Assembly (NCBI GenBank): GCA_905250075.1
Contig: CAJNOP010000010.1
Location: forward strand, 992,001-1,056,000
Direction of reading: 5' to 3'
DNA length: 64,000 bases
Origin: Rotaria sp. Silwood1
Taxonomy: Eukaryota; Rotifera; Eurotatoria; Philodinida; Philodinidae
The position numbers and the translations under genes are program-made. Below are positions 1 to 14,200 of this stretch, piece by piece. A model generated the notes under the pieces. The model was not told where the DNA came from and ran no database searches. It was given only the letters and a program-made list of their open reading frames with translations. Within the stretch, counting starts at the first letter, position 1. Each line of letters opens with the position of its first letter.

Positions 1-2237
1 GTCACTGTGAAAATTTAGCACAGTGAATCAAGAGAATTTCAAAAAATATCCTCAAAACCATCCCAGCAGCAGCAGCAGCAATTTTTCACCCACGATAGCC
101 AACTATGATATGAAATGAAAAAATACACGTCTAACTTTGATGGAAAATATCTGAATATTATCTTTCGAAACCTTATGAGAAAATTTTAAATATATTAGTC
201 AGCACACTTGGTGGTTCTCAGCAGTACGCATTTAGATCAAATTACAATTCTAGAATTCTGTTTAGCAAGAAGAGATAATACTGAAAAATATGAATCAGAG
301 CTGCTGGCAAGCCATTTTTTTGTGACCTCACCTAGTCTAGCTCAGGATACCCGTAGACTAGGTTAAAATTCACAAAATAATCTGTAAGTCAAACCAGGCG
401 CATCGATGCTTCTGGTTTTATAAATACGTTTAATTCTAAAATTCTACATAAATGTATCGTTCTAGTTTCAGTTGTTTACTTAATTTATTTGCATAGAGAT
501 AAGATAATGACAAATTCTAGCACAAAATAGAAAATTAAAACAGAGATATTAATCATAAAAATTTTTCAAACAAAATAAGTTTCCATTAGTGCAATTTCTT
601 TGATCATACTGATTGTATTTGGTAAAGTGTCAAAATGTCGAAAGGAAAATGTCGAAAGTGAAAATGTCGAAAAAAAAATGTAGAAAAGCAAAATGTCGAA
701 AATTATGAACCCCTGTAAATCCTTGTAAATCCTTGATGAAAAACTTTTTCTAAGATTTGATCAATAGAATGTAATACGGTACACATTCACAGAGCACAAC
801 AGTGAGGGTGAGGGCGAAATCTGTGACCAAAAAGGATTTAGATTTTCGACAATCTGCTTTCGACATTTTGCCTTTCGACATTTTCTCTTTCGACATTTTT
901 CCTTTCGACCTTTAACCACCTATTCATTCTATTTTGCATTATCGTCAATATGCTATCGTGATGACAAAAACAACACCAGTTACAATATACCATGATTAAA
1001 TAAAAGAAAGTATCCAGCGAAAACGTAGGGATAAGTTATACTTAGAAAAATAGGCAAGGATATTTATATTTGACAATCAATCTTGGCACCAGCACGATAG
1101 TAAAATTTACTATCCGATTATTTTGAGTCTAAAAAAGTTCTTCTGTTAGTCTATGTAAGTCTTACAACACTCAATTGGCGTATGTTTCAAATATTTGTTG
1201 CTGGAATCAAACAAGTTCGTTAACGCAGTCTCGAATAATAAGGCACAGTATCAGCAATTGATTTTCAAAACTTAAAAGTCGTTAGATCAACCAATTTGGC
1301 TTGCCTGCCAGGTAGCAGGTTTGGTCGGCAGCTTCGCTATGAATTCAGATAAGGCTATAATTATAGCATTCTGCTCAGTAAATTTCATTTCGAGGGATGA
1401 CATTGTGTTGTAGTAAAAGCAAAGTATTATATGATATCCATAGTTGAAATACTTCAGTGAGAATCATTAGTGGTTGAGTCAATGATTCGATTACCGAACA
1501 AACTACTCAGAAATATCGAATATCAAGAGTGAGCTAGTATGAGTAGATACTCGTACTCGATCGACTATGCAATCTTCCTGAGTACTACAGAGTATATCAA
1601 CTACTATCCGAATCAGGCTTTTTATACGGATTTATAAGGTAAAATTGGATCTGATCTGGCCCGACATTCATATAGCTCCTTTTTTTCAGATGATCGATTT
1701 TCGAAACGTGATCATCTTTGATAAATTACCATAGTTTATTGAAGTATTGATCATCTTAGATAAGGAAAAAAAAACATTTGACTTATCTTTTCCTATGAAA
1801 ATTGATTTTTTAAGTAGAAATCGTTCGCTTCAAGACAGAAAATATCAATTGAGTAGGAAAGTTATAAAGAAGTTGATAAAAAATAACAAACCATTTGAAT
1901 CTTCGACTTTATTATGAATCGCGGTTCAATTAAAATTCATGATGGCAATAGATAGGGAACTATCCGAATTACATACGGGCATCCATTTCAAAAAAGCAGC
2001 TTATTTTATTGTTTGTCAATAAGACCAGTCTCAGACATTTTTAAACGACTCTGGTATTCATTAAAAGGAACATAACTTTGCAATAAACGTCTGGCGCATT
2101 GAAGTAACCAGTCAATTCGTTGAGAGAATTTCCGATAATTGTAGATTTCTTTTAAAGCAAGTTATTTTTTCTTCTCAAAACTTCTCAAAGAAAATCTTTT
2201 TAAGTATATATCTTATCTCTTTGCTTTTCTTTAATAG
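1..2237. other. Probable intron or upstream sequence of BLTP1, no exon recognised
   Basis: No coding exon could be supported here. The stretch ends in a good splice acceptor (TTTAATAG at 2230-2237) directly before the first BLTP1 exon I can read, so at least its right part is intron. It holds a foldback element at 621-917 (separate entry). The remainder is unstructured AT-rich DNA. Confidence 0.6.
621..917. mobile_element. Foldback MITE with arms of tandem AAAATGTCGAAAG units
   Basis: The left arm (621-703) is a run of about five imperfect copies of a 12-15 bp unit, AAAATGTCGAAAG. The right arm (844-917) carries the same units in reverse complement (CTTTCGACATTTT). Outer tips are GGTAAAG and CTTTAACC. 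The centre (704-843) is unique. No open reading frame. No clear target-site duplication was found. The same repeat unit and tip recur at 60714-61346, so this is a family and not chance. Confidence 0.75.
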
Positions 2238-5200
2238 TTTACCACCTATTCCAACATCTAAAAAAGTGGATAATACTACGTTTCAAATCTTTGAATGTGC
2301 TGAAGGTGAACTTGAATATGAACAAGATGTACCTGGTAAAATAACAAAATCTTTTATTTAAAGAAATACATATCATTTTACCTTCTCATTCTAGGCAAAA
2401 CGATTGAACCATTAGGAAATGATGAAACAATACCTGGTGTAGCATGGGAAATTCGTATTAAATGTAATAAAGGAACAAAAATTGCCTATGGACCTTGGGC
2501 TGATCGTCAAAGGTTATTTAAGAAATTTTTTTCAATATCAATCTCAATAAAATTTTTCATATCTAGAGAATTATTATGGCAATATTTTTTACCAACTATA
2601 TATGAAGAATCTACGATAACATTGGAACCATCAATTGGTCAAACAAGAATATTTAAATCAGTTCATTTTAAATTGTTACTTAATTGTCCAACGACATTAG
2701 ATCTTTATTTTATGAATAAAATGGTTTTGTTGAAATTTTAAACAATTTTTTTTTTTATTATTATTTAATTTTAATATTTTTGTTTCATAGAAACTTCAAC
2801 AACTTCATATTGAATGTCCTTTAAAAGGTTCACTTATTGATGCAGTACTTCCATTTTCAACAAATCCAAATGGTTTTGATACAGTTTTATCAATGAATGT
2901 ATTACAACCAATAATTCGTACGAATCTTTCATTTTCATCATTAGCCGAAGCTGAAAATCTTCATGTAAAGTATAATTTAAAATAATGTAGAAAATAAAAA
3001 TCGTTTTCATTTAGATTAATGTTCATATTCATTATCCACGTTTATGGAATTCATTACAAAATTGGCTTATTAATATTATTGCAAAAAAACTTCAAGTTTA
3101 TTTTGTTTTTGAACATAAAAACTTTTTTCAAGGTGTGAATACTTCGGCTTTTCATTGAAACTTTTCAGTCATTTTTTAAGTATATCTTTATAGCTTTAAT
3201 CAATGATTGGTCATCATCATTACCACCTGATATATATTCATTTGCACCATTTATTTATGATATAACTGTACAGGGTGATCAAGTTGAAATATTAACTCCT
3301 TGTAATCAAGGAAATTGGATTGACTGTTCAGATGGAAATAATCAGCAGCTTGCAGAAAATAGTATTTAATAAAAAAATTTAGTATTTTCTTGTTTTTTTA
3401 TTTCACAATATCTTTTGTTTTTTGTTTAAGATTATGTATCATTATGTGCTAAATCACTTCGATTAACTTATCCATTATCGTTTATTGAATTTTGTGCAAA
3501 AACTACAGCAATGGACTTAACAATTGAAGTTAGCTTTTTCAGGAGAAATAAAAAGACAAAAACATAACTTTTCTTTTAGGCTAAAGATATACTTGCACGT
3601 CTTGTTATACCACGAACTAATCGAATGTATTATATCATAGAAGGACTTGATATGCATAAACAATTTCACACACCAGATGGTATTAAATCACAATTATCAT
3701 TATCTGATGCATTTGATAAACGGTAATTTACTATGTATTTTGAGAGATTTTTTTTTAAAAACTAGACCATACAATTGAATCGAATCATTATTCAAAAGTT
3801 AGTCTCTATCAATATATCATAGTAGATAGTCTTATCAAGATAAAGTGCAAGTAATCTAAGTAAAATTACTAAAATTTCAAGATTTTCTTGCTTATCGATG
3901 ATTATTCCTTGGAAAATATTTATCCAACATGCTCCTTAGAATAATTGTGCTTTCAAATATCTTTTGCAAATAATTTAAATTTTCTTGGAAAACAGAATAT
4001 AAATCAGAGAATCGCATAACAGCTAAAATATTGTTTCTCATCGTTCCATCTCATAAAAAAATGCTTTCATAGGACATCTTTTTGCAAATTTTCAAAGTAC
4101 ACAAATTAAACAAGTATGCTCATAAGCAAGTCGACGTCGTTCACAAAGGTCACCATTACATTCGCTCACTGTTCTCATGCATGAAGATCATACGCAACCT
4201 CCGTTTTGCTTCATATTTCTGTATCTATATATGATCCTATGGCTCTATATAAAGTCATGGAGATGTAAGATCTTAATACCAATCATGGAAGATCGCCAAC
4301 TTTTCAATCGATTTCTAGTTAAAACCTAGCGAATCATAAGTAAATGACCATGCTGATTCAGAATATTAACGTGGTTTTTGTCAGTAGACCCTCAAAAATT
4401 CGATTTTCTTGAAAACCAGCCTTCTATAGCGAAATTTTGTTATGGGTTCTGTCTAGTTTGTAGAGCGCTTCGAGTTAAGTATAAAACACTATGTTGTCTT
4501 CCAAAATTTGAGCCAATACAGATGGGACTATAAGAGTAAAAACTTTCCGGGGCCTAAACTTGCATAAGTTTTCCATACCAATAAATATTCTTATACCGAA
4601 AACATATTGTTGTTTCGCTCTCCTATACTCTGTCATTATATTTAAACATCTATAGTACACATTCTAACTCGTTGAATAACTTCGAATTCTGATCTTTTAA
4701 GATTCGATGATGAAAAAAAACCTCGCAAAGACCTTATCTTACTGGAAGTTTTTTTTAGATTAAAAAGAATGTTGTGACTTAAAAGAGATCGAAAAATTGA
4801 ATGAAAAGTATGAAAATGAATCGAGTAACATTTGAAAACAAATCAATGATAAACCATATAGAATTTGAATGTTGAATGAAAAACGTGAGAAATATTATGA
4901 AGTAAAGCTTTTCTTTGCTTCTTTAGCCGCATCTATAATAGTTCAAATTGTGAAAAAAAGCTTTTATATACTCAACACGAGCCTTTCTACGAACTAGACG
5001 GATCACAATAATTTTTGACGAAAACAGGTTTTTGTTATAGAACACTGACCTTCGAAAAAACCGAATCTTGGAAGGTCCATTGGCGAAAATCACGTTTATA
5101 CTCGGAATCAACACTGTCGATTACCTGTAATCTACTAGGTCTTGACTGAAAAGCAATAGAATAGTTGAAAGCCTTCCCTCATGAGCTAAAAAAGATCAGA

Positions 5201-8200
5201 AAAAGAGAGTTGTATATGATATCACACGATTGTTTCTAGGCGTATACAGACTGTGTATTCTTCGTTCAAGACAAATGTTAAAATCATGATTTCAAAATAA
5301 AAAAAAATTATGATAATTACACATGTCTATAGAAACAATCATGTTCTTACTAAAAAGACAGCTATATCCGTCCAATGAAGGTTTTAGCATTAATAGGGAT
5401 AGTATGGTGATGGTAAGTCGACGAATGATCTTCACCATTGTATGCCTAAGTACTACTTTGTGGTGGATCAGAACGGTGAGACACTGTAACTTGCGGATCT
5501 CTAGTACAAACTACAAGAAAAACATATCGTCTTTGCATATGACTAACAAAGAGCTGACGATGAGTAAAATCAACAGTAATTCCTCTCTCTCTCCCATGAA
5601 ATTTTCTGGAATAATATGTTACTAATTTTTTTTTATTTAAAGGGACAATTGTTTTGATTGCGCTGAGGCAAGTCATTTGAATATTCTTGTAAAAATTCTT
5701 CTTCATTCCTCACCACCCATTGATATGAATCGAACAGGTAAAAACAAAAAAAAACCATGAAAAAAATGTTTTTTTTGATTAAGTAATTTTTTTTTCCGTT
5801 CAGATCTTTTATATGTTCAACACGTAAGATCAATGGGTGATCGACAAACATTTCATCCAAATAAACTTGATTACGATGTATTTAATATCGAAATTGATAT
5901 TGGTCCAGTTAATTTACTTCTACATGGTTTATTTTTAAAAAATTTTTGGTGGGTTAAGGTAAGTAAATAAGTTAATCTTTTTAACGCTTAAATATCTTCT
6001 TTTTATTAATTTTAAAGGAAAATTTATTCGGCTGGGATCAAATGTATCATGATCTAAATGAACCAGAGTTAATACATGAAAATAAGATTACTATACCAGA
6101 TGATCCAGTTGTTAACTTGATTGATGAAAGTCGTTCATTTGATCCACGGTATTTTCGACCATTAATGGTTACTTTACGTGTTGCACTTCATAATATAACA
6201 GCTCATTTGATTTATGTAAGACTAAGTTTTTTCCTCTTTATTAGAGATGATTCTTCTGGCTTTTTTTTAAGCATACCGATGATGAACCTTGTCCGATTGG
6301 TTTTTGTGAACGATTATGTGTTGAAATGACAACTAATTTAGATGAAACGAAATTACAAGTACTAATTTTGCCCGTTAATATTTATGTTGAAGATACAATT
6401 GTTGTAAGTATATTAATAAAGACTGTATATTAGGAATCGACGAAAATAAGTCATTATGAAATATAGTTAAGAAATTTGTAATTTTAAAGAAATAGAATTT
6501 TTTTTAAAAGAAAAAAACTTCAATGAAGAAAAATGAATTAAACACTAATAAAAGAAGAACAAATATATCTTTGATAGATAGAAATAATTATATGCTGTAG
6601 ATTACTTCAACAAAACATATGAGTAAAATCATTCGTTAGCAACGTTCCTCCCAAAAATTAAAACATATGTATGCTAAGTTATTCTATGTAGGCTGAAAAA
6701 ATTAGTTCTTTAGACCTTTCTTCAGAGAAGTTATCCACAAAAAACTGACGTCAGCAACGTGATAAACAAAAAAAGACATCGACTTTCACTTCATAAGTTT
6801 TAGGTTAAAAACCCTTCGAATCGAGGCAGCATTTTGAAAACTACTACATACATTCTTTAGATAACATTTTATGCTACAAAAATCTCTAAACAAAGTTTGT
6901 TTTGAGCATGCCTAGACATTTAAAAAAAACCGATTTACTTTTCGTTAACGAGATGACGGAGCATCCTTTGGATAAACATTTTACTTATAATCTTGATAAA
7001 ATAAATTTCATTTTGCTTTTTTGCACAACAGAAATCATAAATGACTATTGAATTCGAAAGGATATTAAAAAAAGAATTGTCCGTTTTTATAGAGAAATAA
7101 ATCTGATCAACATTTATCTACGGGAAGTCTTCAATTATCTGGTTTAATAATTCGTGGTCATGCAATGCTTTCTCATGAAGGTTTACCACCCGAACGTGAA
7201 ACTCTTGAATATGCATGGCAAATGGAAATTTTACTTGGTAAAATATCAGCTCGTGTAACAACAATTCAAGTATTTGAAAAAAAAACAAATTGATTTTCTA
7301 TTAAAAATAAAGTCAAATTTTTCTCTGTTTTAATAGATAGAAAAAATACTGGCATTTTTAAAAAATTTTTATTTACAAATAATGGAAGATGAACATACAT
7401 TGATGCGTTCACCTGTTATGGATAAAACAAAATGGATTGAAAAACTAAAATATGATGTACTTAGATTTAGTTTAGATTCAGTTGATCTTTGTATTATTGA
7501 GGTTGGAAATGCTCTTCATGCACAGGTGAGGAAATTTGTTTCACTTAAAGAGAATTAATCTATGGTAGTTAAAATAAAGATCCATGCAGAAAGGATATAA
7601 TATTCCAAGAAGCGATTAAAAATATAGAAAAACTCATATATAAGAGTACAGTTGATTAGGTTTTCTCCTTTTTTTGTTCTCATGTAACTTACGAGAAAAC
7701 ATGTCCAATTGACAGGTGCTAATCGACTTCTTACTATAGTTACTAGTAGGTCTCGATGAGATTAAGATAAATTGGAGAGGTCTCTGGTCCATGGCTTACT
7801 GATAAAGAGCTACGATCGTTTTAGTGAAATTATATCAGTTCCAAGATACTAAACTCTAAAACCAATATAGGCATGATCTCTTTCATTTAAAACAAACAAA
7901 ATCAGGACTCTTTTCTTTTTTCAGCACCTGCTCATTAACGTAAGAGAACACATTTTTGTCCAAGAGGCCATTACAGACCCTTCATCAATAACTTTTCGTT
8001 CTAATATATAAACGATTTCCGTATTACGTTTTTGGAAGATCAAATAAAACGATGGCGAAGAAATGTTTCCCAAAATAGATAGAATATAAGAATCTTCTTG
8101 CTATTATTTACAATAATTACATCATATTTCATATTTAAATCTTATAGAGATTATTCTAATAGTTTCTTTTTTCTGATTCTAGGTTGCACCAGTTCGTTTA

Positions 8201-11200
8201 TGTATGTGTAATATGCATACAAGTTTATGTAACGAAAGTTTAACATTTAAAGTGGGTACTATTCAAATTCGTCAGTTACTTCGTCTTTATCCTGATTCAT
8301 GGTTAGAAGCTGGTTCTATTCATATACCAGAATTACGTATGAATGCAAAATTTGATTGTCATTCTGCAACACAAATTAATACAATCGAACAAATGGAATT
8401 TCTTCGTCGACATGATCAACGAACACAAAGACTTCATTTTCTTTATAATACAAAATCTCAACAATCAACAGCAACAACTTTAAAACGACCATCAAATTTT
8501 GGTTTACCAACAACTACTAATCTTCCATCATGTGCATGTCTTGGTGGTTCATCAAATTATTATACACTCGTTCAAGGTGAACAATTTTTTAAAAGTTCAT
8601 TTCGTCTTAGTGAACAAACATCATTTGGACGTTCTTTATTTCGTCCTGATCTACATGTTATACATTCACATCCTATATTTCAACATAAATATGATTGGAA
8701 TACTTATCAACATTCAACTGTATCAAATGAACAATTAACTAATGAAGAATCTTTTTATCCATTTGATTTTTGTGCACAACAAAGTCAATTTAATCAACAA
8801 GAACTTCATAGTTCTAATCAAAATCATCTAGATTCTAATATACCTATGAATTTATATTCATTTCCACGATCAAGTTCTATATCACACACAAAACACAAAT
8901 CATCAAATGAAATCAAATCTCATAAACGTTCATCATTATCAATACCATTATGTAGTAACGTTACTGATGATTCATCATCAACAACAACAAGTGATACTTA
9001 TTTAACACCAACTGAATATTTATCATTAAATAATTCAAGACAAATGAGTTTAAATAATACAAATAATACTCTAGAACCATTATCATCAACTGATATACAA
9101 CGTCAATTATCAACAAATTCATCATCCATACCTGCACATTTTAATTTATTAACAAAATCTTCAGATGAAGAAGAAACTGTATCAATAACATCTTCAGATT
9201 CATCATCAACAGATTCATTAGCAGCTTTCGAAGAAATACTTCAAAAACAACAACCAGAAAAATCAATACCGAAAAAAGTACATAGAAAATCGAAAAATAC
9301 TAACAATTAGAGATTCATACAGAACAGAATTAAGTATTATTCTTAAGAGAAAATCAAAAACCAAATTTGTTGGAATTAGTTTAAGATCAATACAGTGAAA
9401 AGACATCTAAAGGAATATTCAAACGTGTGTTTTGTCCTTGTCGTTGCTAAGATGTTTGTAGAGCGAAGAAGCTCCAAATCTCTATCCCTATACTCTAACC
9501 ACTTTTTTAAACAATGATTCATAAAATGTTCATTTTACTAAGGTTGTTCTAGTTTATGTAAGTCAAAAAATGTGTTTACAGTTCAGTAGGAAGTGCTCGA
9601 TAGAAATCCAGAGTGTTCAAATTATAGAGGTGATTATAATAGAAGTTTCTAAGATTAAACATTTAGGAATTGGACAGTACTGTTATGTAGAAAGATTAAA
9701 AAAACGATAGTAGTTTTTAAGAAGAAAAATCTATGCTTTGTTTTTTAAAATGTTTTAAATGAATCTAACAGACAAAAGTTTCATTTACAATATTCGGATG
9801 AAAAGAGGAACGCTGTTCTGTTCCTGCTAAATCTGCCCTAGGGAAAGATCATTTAATCTCATTTGAATTAATTAGTATTGAAAAACGATGACAAACAAAT
9901 AATGCTAAACATAAGAATTGGTGTTGATGATCTCTTTGGAATGATAATGGATTCGATTATTTAGAAATATCTTCAATATGCATTATCAAATTTTATTCGA
10001 ATTCATAGTTGTTAAATGTCATCTTTGCAATTCGTTCCACTGCATATGTTTGCTGATTAGAAATAATCATTTCGTGAAATAAAACTTTGATATCAAAGAA
10101 AGAAAAGTACACAGATTAGATAGTCTGTTTTTTCAAGCGGTCTACCTCTCATAGACAAATAGACCTAGTAGGCTAGTTACAGCTCTGATAAGAACTCTAG
10201 TTTGTTATTAGAAGAATGTATAGATTTAAGTATCTTTACATGATTCTCTAACGGATATAGCATGTATATAATTAATTGAGTATTATTGGATTTTGTTTAT
10301 GAAAAGTAAAATTCACTAGAAGGTAAAAATGCAAATATTTTTCTTCTTAGTTGTTAATTAGCATTCTGTATTGTCATTTGAAATCAATAAACTTCATTTT
10401 GGATGCACCAAAAATCGTTACGCATCTAATATTTTGAGATATATGAAATATAATCTCTAACAATGGAGAGCGTCCATCATGAATATGATTATTAAAAACC
10501 CAAAAAATAAAATAATTTATTTTCTCTCTAGAATGGTTCATCAAGTGTTGAATACAAATCATTTCCTCCACTTTCATTACGCAGTGCATCATGGATTAAT
10601 TTAAGTAATCAAATGAAAATGCCTATACCAAAATCTCCACTATTATGTACAACATATATTCGTTATCTATCTCATTATCGTTCATCAACTTGGTCAAATA
10701 TACCTTCATATCCTCCATTAATTCAACAAGATCAAATAAATCATCAGCCATTACTTGATTTTAATTGTGTTTCACAAGGTTTTTTATGTTCATTTTTATC
10801 TGAACCTATATCTTCAATACAATCACGTCAACAACATTCAACATTTTATCGATCACGTTCAACAGCAACACCAACAATGCTTTCATTTAATTCATCCAGT
10901 ATGATTTCAACTGAAAAAGAAATATGTCTTCGATTTATTGGTTCATTAAATATACTTTTAACACCTCTTATGCTTGAATGTTTAACAACATATATTGAAA
11001 AATGGAAAACATATGATTTACATCCAATGTCTATTCTTGATGGTCTTCATTTTCAAGCTCAAACAAAATCAAATTTTCCATCAACATCAATTGATTTATC
11101 ATCAACGAAAATTTCATTACAATTACCAAAAATAAATATCTGTTTATTACAAGCTGGTCTAGCAGAAGATCATGTTCAATTAACTGAATTACAAACACCA

Positions 11201-14200
11201 GTTGATATTGTTACAATGTCATTATTTGCTTTATCATGTAAACAAATCCAAATGGAAACAATTTTATCTAAACGTGATCAATCAACAGCTGGAATTTTTA
11301 AAATTCAATCAATAACAGGACAATTTCGTCGATTTGAAAATAATTTTTCATTAATTGAAAATGTTAATATTCATGCTATACAATCTCAACGTTGTCGTTT
11401 ACAATTTCATATACCAAATGATACTCAAACACATTTACCAATTGGTAACAATAGAAGAAATATTGGTTTTGTTATGAATGAATTTGGTTTACAACGACTT
11501 TGTTTTAAATTGATTAATAATGCAGCTAAACAACAACAAGAAAGAACACATTCTATGGCAGTTATGACACAGATTAATGAAACACAAACAAGTAAATCAT
11601 CAACTAAACATAAATCAAAAAGAAAACGCTCATTAGAAGTAAGTTTATAGGATCTTGTCTTTTTGTCATGATCTTTGACTAGCATCTCTCATAGTTTATG
11701 TGAAGCCCAATGTTGCTTCTCCACTTCATCATTCCTTTTTGAATTATGTTTCACAAAAAAAAAGTTAATTTTTAATAATTACTGAATATAGTGTTAATTG
11801 TTATTGTTATCTGTTGAATTATTCATGAGTGAAATTTAAAAATTGAATAATGCGCATTTTGATCTTTCGTAAAAATTGAAATTTCTGTTTCAATCTTTTT
11901 TTTTAAACCAAAATTTGTTATGAGATTTTCTTGAAAATCACCGATTACATTTCTATAGACTATAATTTGAAAATCTTTGAAATCTTTAGCCATTACTTCC
12001 ATCTCCTTCAACGCCTGCTCCAACAGCCATAGTTCCATCAACACCAACTTCATTATCAAGTAGTGTGTTCGATGGTTCAATTGATCATGTATGGATATCA
12101 TTTCCTGAACCTCCACGTCATACACATTTAACATCAAATTTACTCAAACGATCACATGTTAGTACATTAACTACTACACAAGAAATTCCAATACAAAAAA
12201 AAAATCTTTCTTCATATACTCGTTATGATTGGAATTTTCTTTCAACATTATCATCAACTGTTCTCGGTTGGTTTTGTGTTATTGATCGTATAAAAAAACC
12301 TTGTAAAAAATTTCTTAAAAAACGTGAAAAACGTCTTGATGCTGTTTTAGCTTATTTTCTTATTGAAACAATACCAGTATCAACATTAACACAAAGTAAA
12401 TTATATAAATTATTTACACCTAAAACAAAATATCTTCTTTCACATCCTGTTTGTCAACTTGTTGCGGAATTTCGACAACGTTTTAATAAAAATACACAAG
12501 TTAATATTAATCTTCAATCAAATATAGTACCAGAAATAGAAATATTAAAACGAGGTATACGTGAATCATGTCGAGCTTGGGCTCAAACATATAAACTAGA
12601 AGCACAAACAAATATGCGTGTACGTCGAATAGTAACATCATCACCTATTAATAGTATATTATTAACAAATAATACTGGTCAAGAACAAATGACAGATGTC
12701 AGACAAACACCAACGATGGTCAATCGTTTTCAACATCTTCTTGGACATGACTCTCTTGTAGAACAACCATCAGTTAAATCAAAACAACATCAAAATGGAA
12801 TAGATAATACAACGACATCGAATTCAACTATTCGAAAACGTATAGCAGTACATAAAACTCGATCGAGTCCGAGTAATAAACATACAATGATTGAAATGAA
12901 TAAGATACCATCATCAGTATCAGAACGTCGACGTACACCTAATTATCTAGGTAAAAATTTATTTTATTGTTTTTGTATAACTCAAAAATATCATTGTAAT
13001 CAGCATGATTACTAATGTATTACAATAGTATTCGTTCCTCTCTTGTTTAAAGTAGATATTTAAGAAAAAGAAAAAACAATTAACCTCAATAATATTAATT
13101 TTTTAATGCACAGAAAAAGGGAAATTTTTTCAACGAAGTCTATCGATAAAAATATAAGTGTAACACAATACTATTCAATATCTTGAATAGTTTCAAATTT
13201 CTGATCGTTGAGTTGCAAATCGATCTATAAACCTTGATTTGAGTTGGACTACTAATATAGTGAACGCTTGTTATCTTAGTTCATTTATAGTACTAACGAA
13301 ATATTCTAGTATTCATGAAATATTTTTTTATAATAATAATCGACTAAATTCCATGGGAAGAATTCCGTTTTTTTATCAAACCCATTCCAGCTATTTCCAC
13401 TGGTGATTTCGCTCTAATATGCATGTGTAAGCATGAGTGTATATCTAAATTATTATAGCACAATCCACAGGTTATGTAAACGTAGCGTTTGATCAAGGTA
13501 AGATTGTCACATCGATAAGACAAGAGAAATTCCTGCTAATAAAATCAAATCAAGCACCGTTTGCTTAAAAAAAAAACTTCATGCAAGTTCTATGCTTATT
13601 TTCATGTACATTCAAAAAACGATCCATATCAAATATGTACCTGCAATGAATATATTTGCATGATTTCTATGCTTTAAATTGAAACGACAACAATGCAATA
13701 TGCATATATATTAATTTATTCATTTTTGTTTTTTTTTTGTTTGTTTATAAAAGGTGATGCTCTACGACGTCTTGAACCAACTGCTAATGTCAATAATACA
13801 GCCGGTTATAAACTATTAAATACTGATGTGAATGAATTAGATTTTGAACGAAATACAAATAATAGTCGATTAAATAATCGTAAACAGAATGATTTCTATA
13901 ATGGAATAACTTATTATACAGATGCTAGTTCAGTTGAAGAATTATTTAAAATATTACTTGAATATGCGGGTGTAGAATTATCAGTTACATCATCCATTGA
14001 ACCATTATTTGAAAAATTAGGTCAAACTGTTTTAGCATCAGCACAAATAAAACAATTTGATGTTAAAATTTTACCAAATGAACTTATTAATGATTCTCAA
14101 TTAATAGAATCAAATCCATCTGTTGAATTATCTATACTTGGTGTAACAAATTTAAATATTCATAGTGTTTGTAAACAATCACTTGAACATAATGAATTAC

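Noticed and set aside
5323..5625. 100-codon plus-strand frame in BLTP1 intron 8
   Set aside because: It ends shortly before a supported exon in a different frame and lacks the codon pattern of the neighbouring exons.
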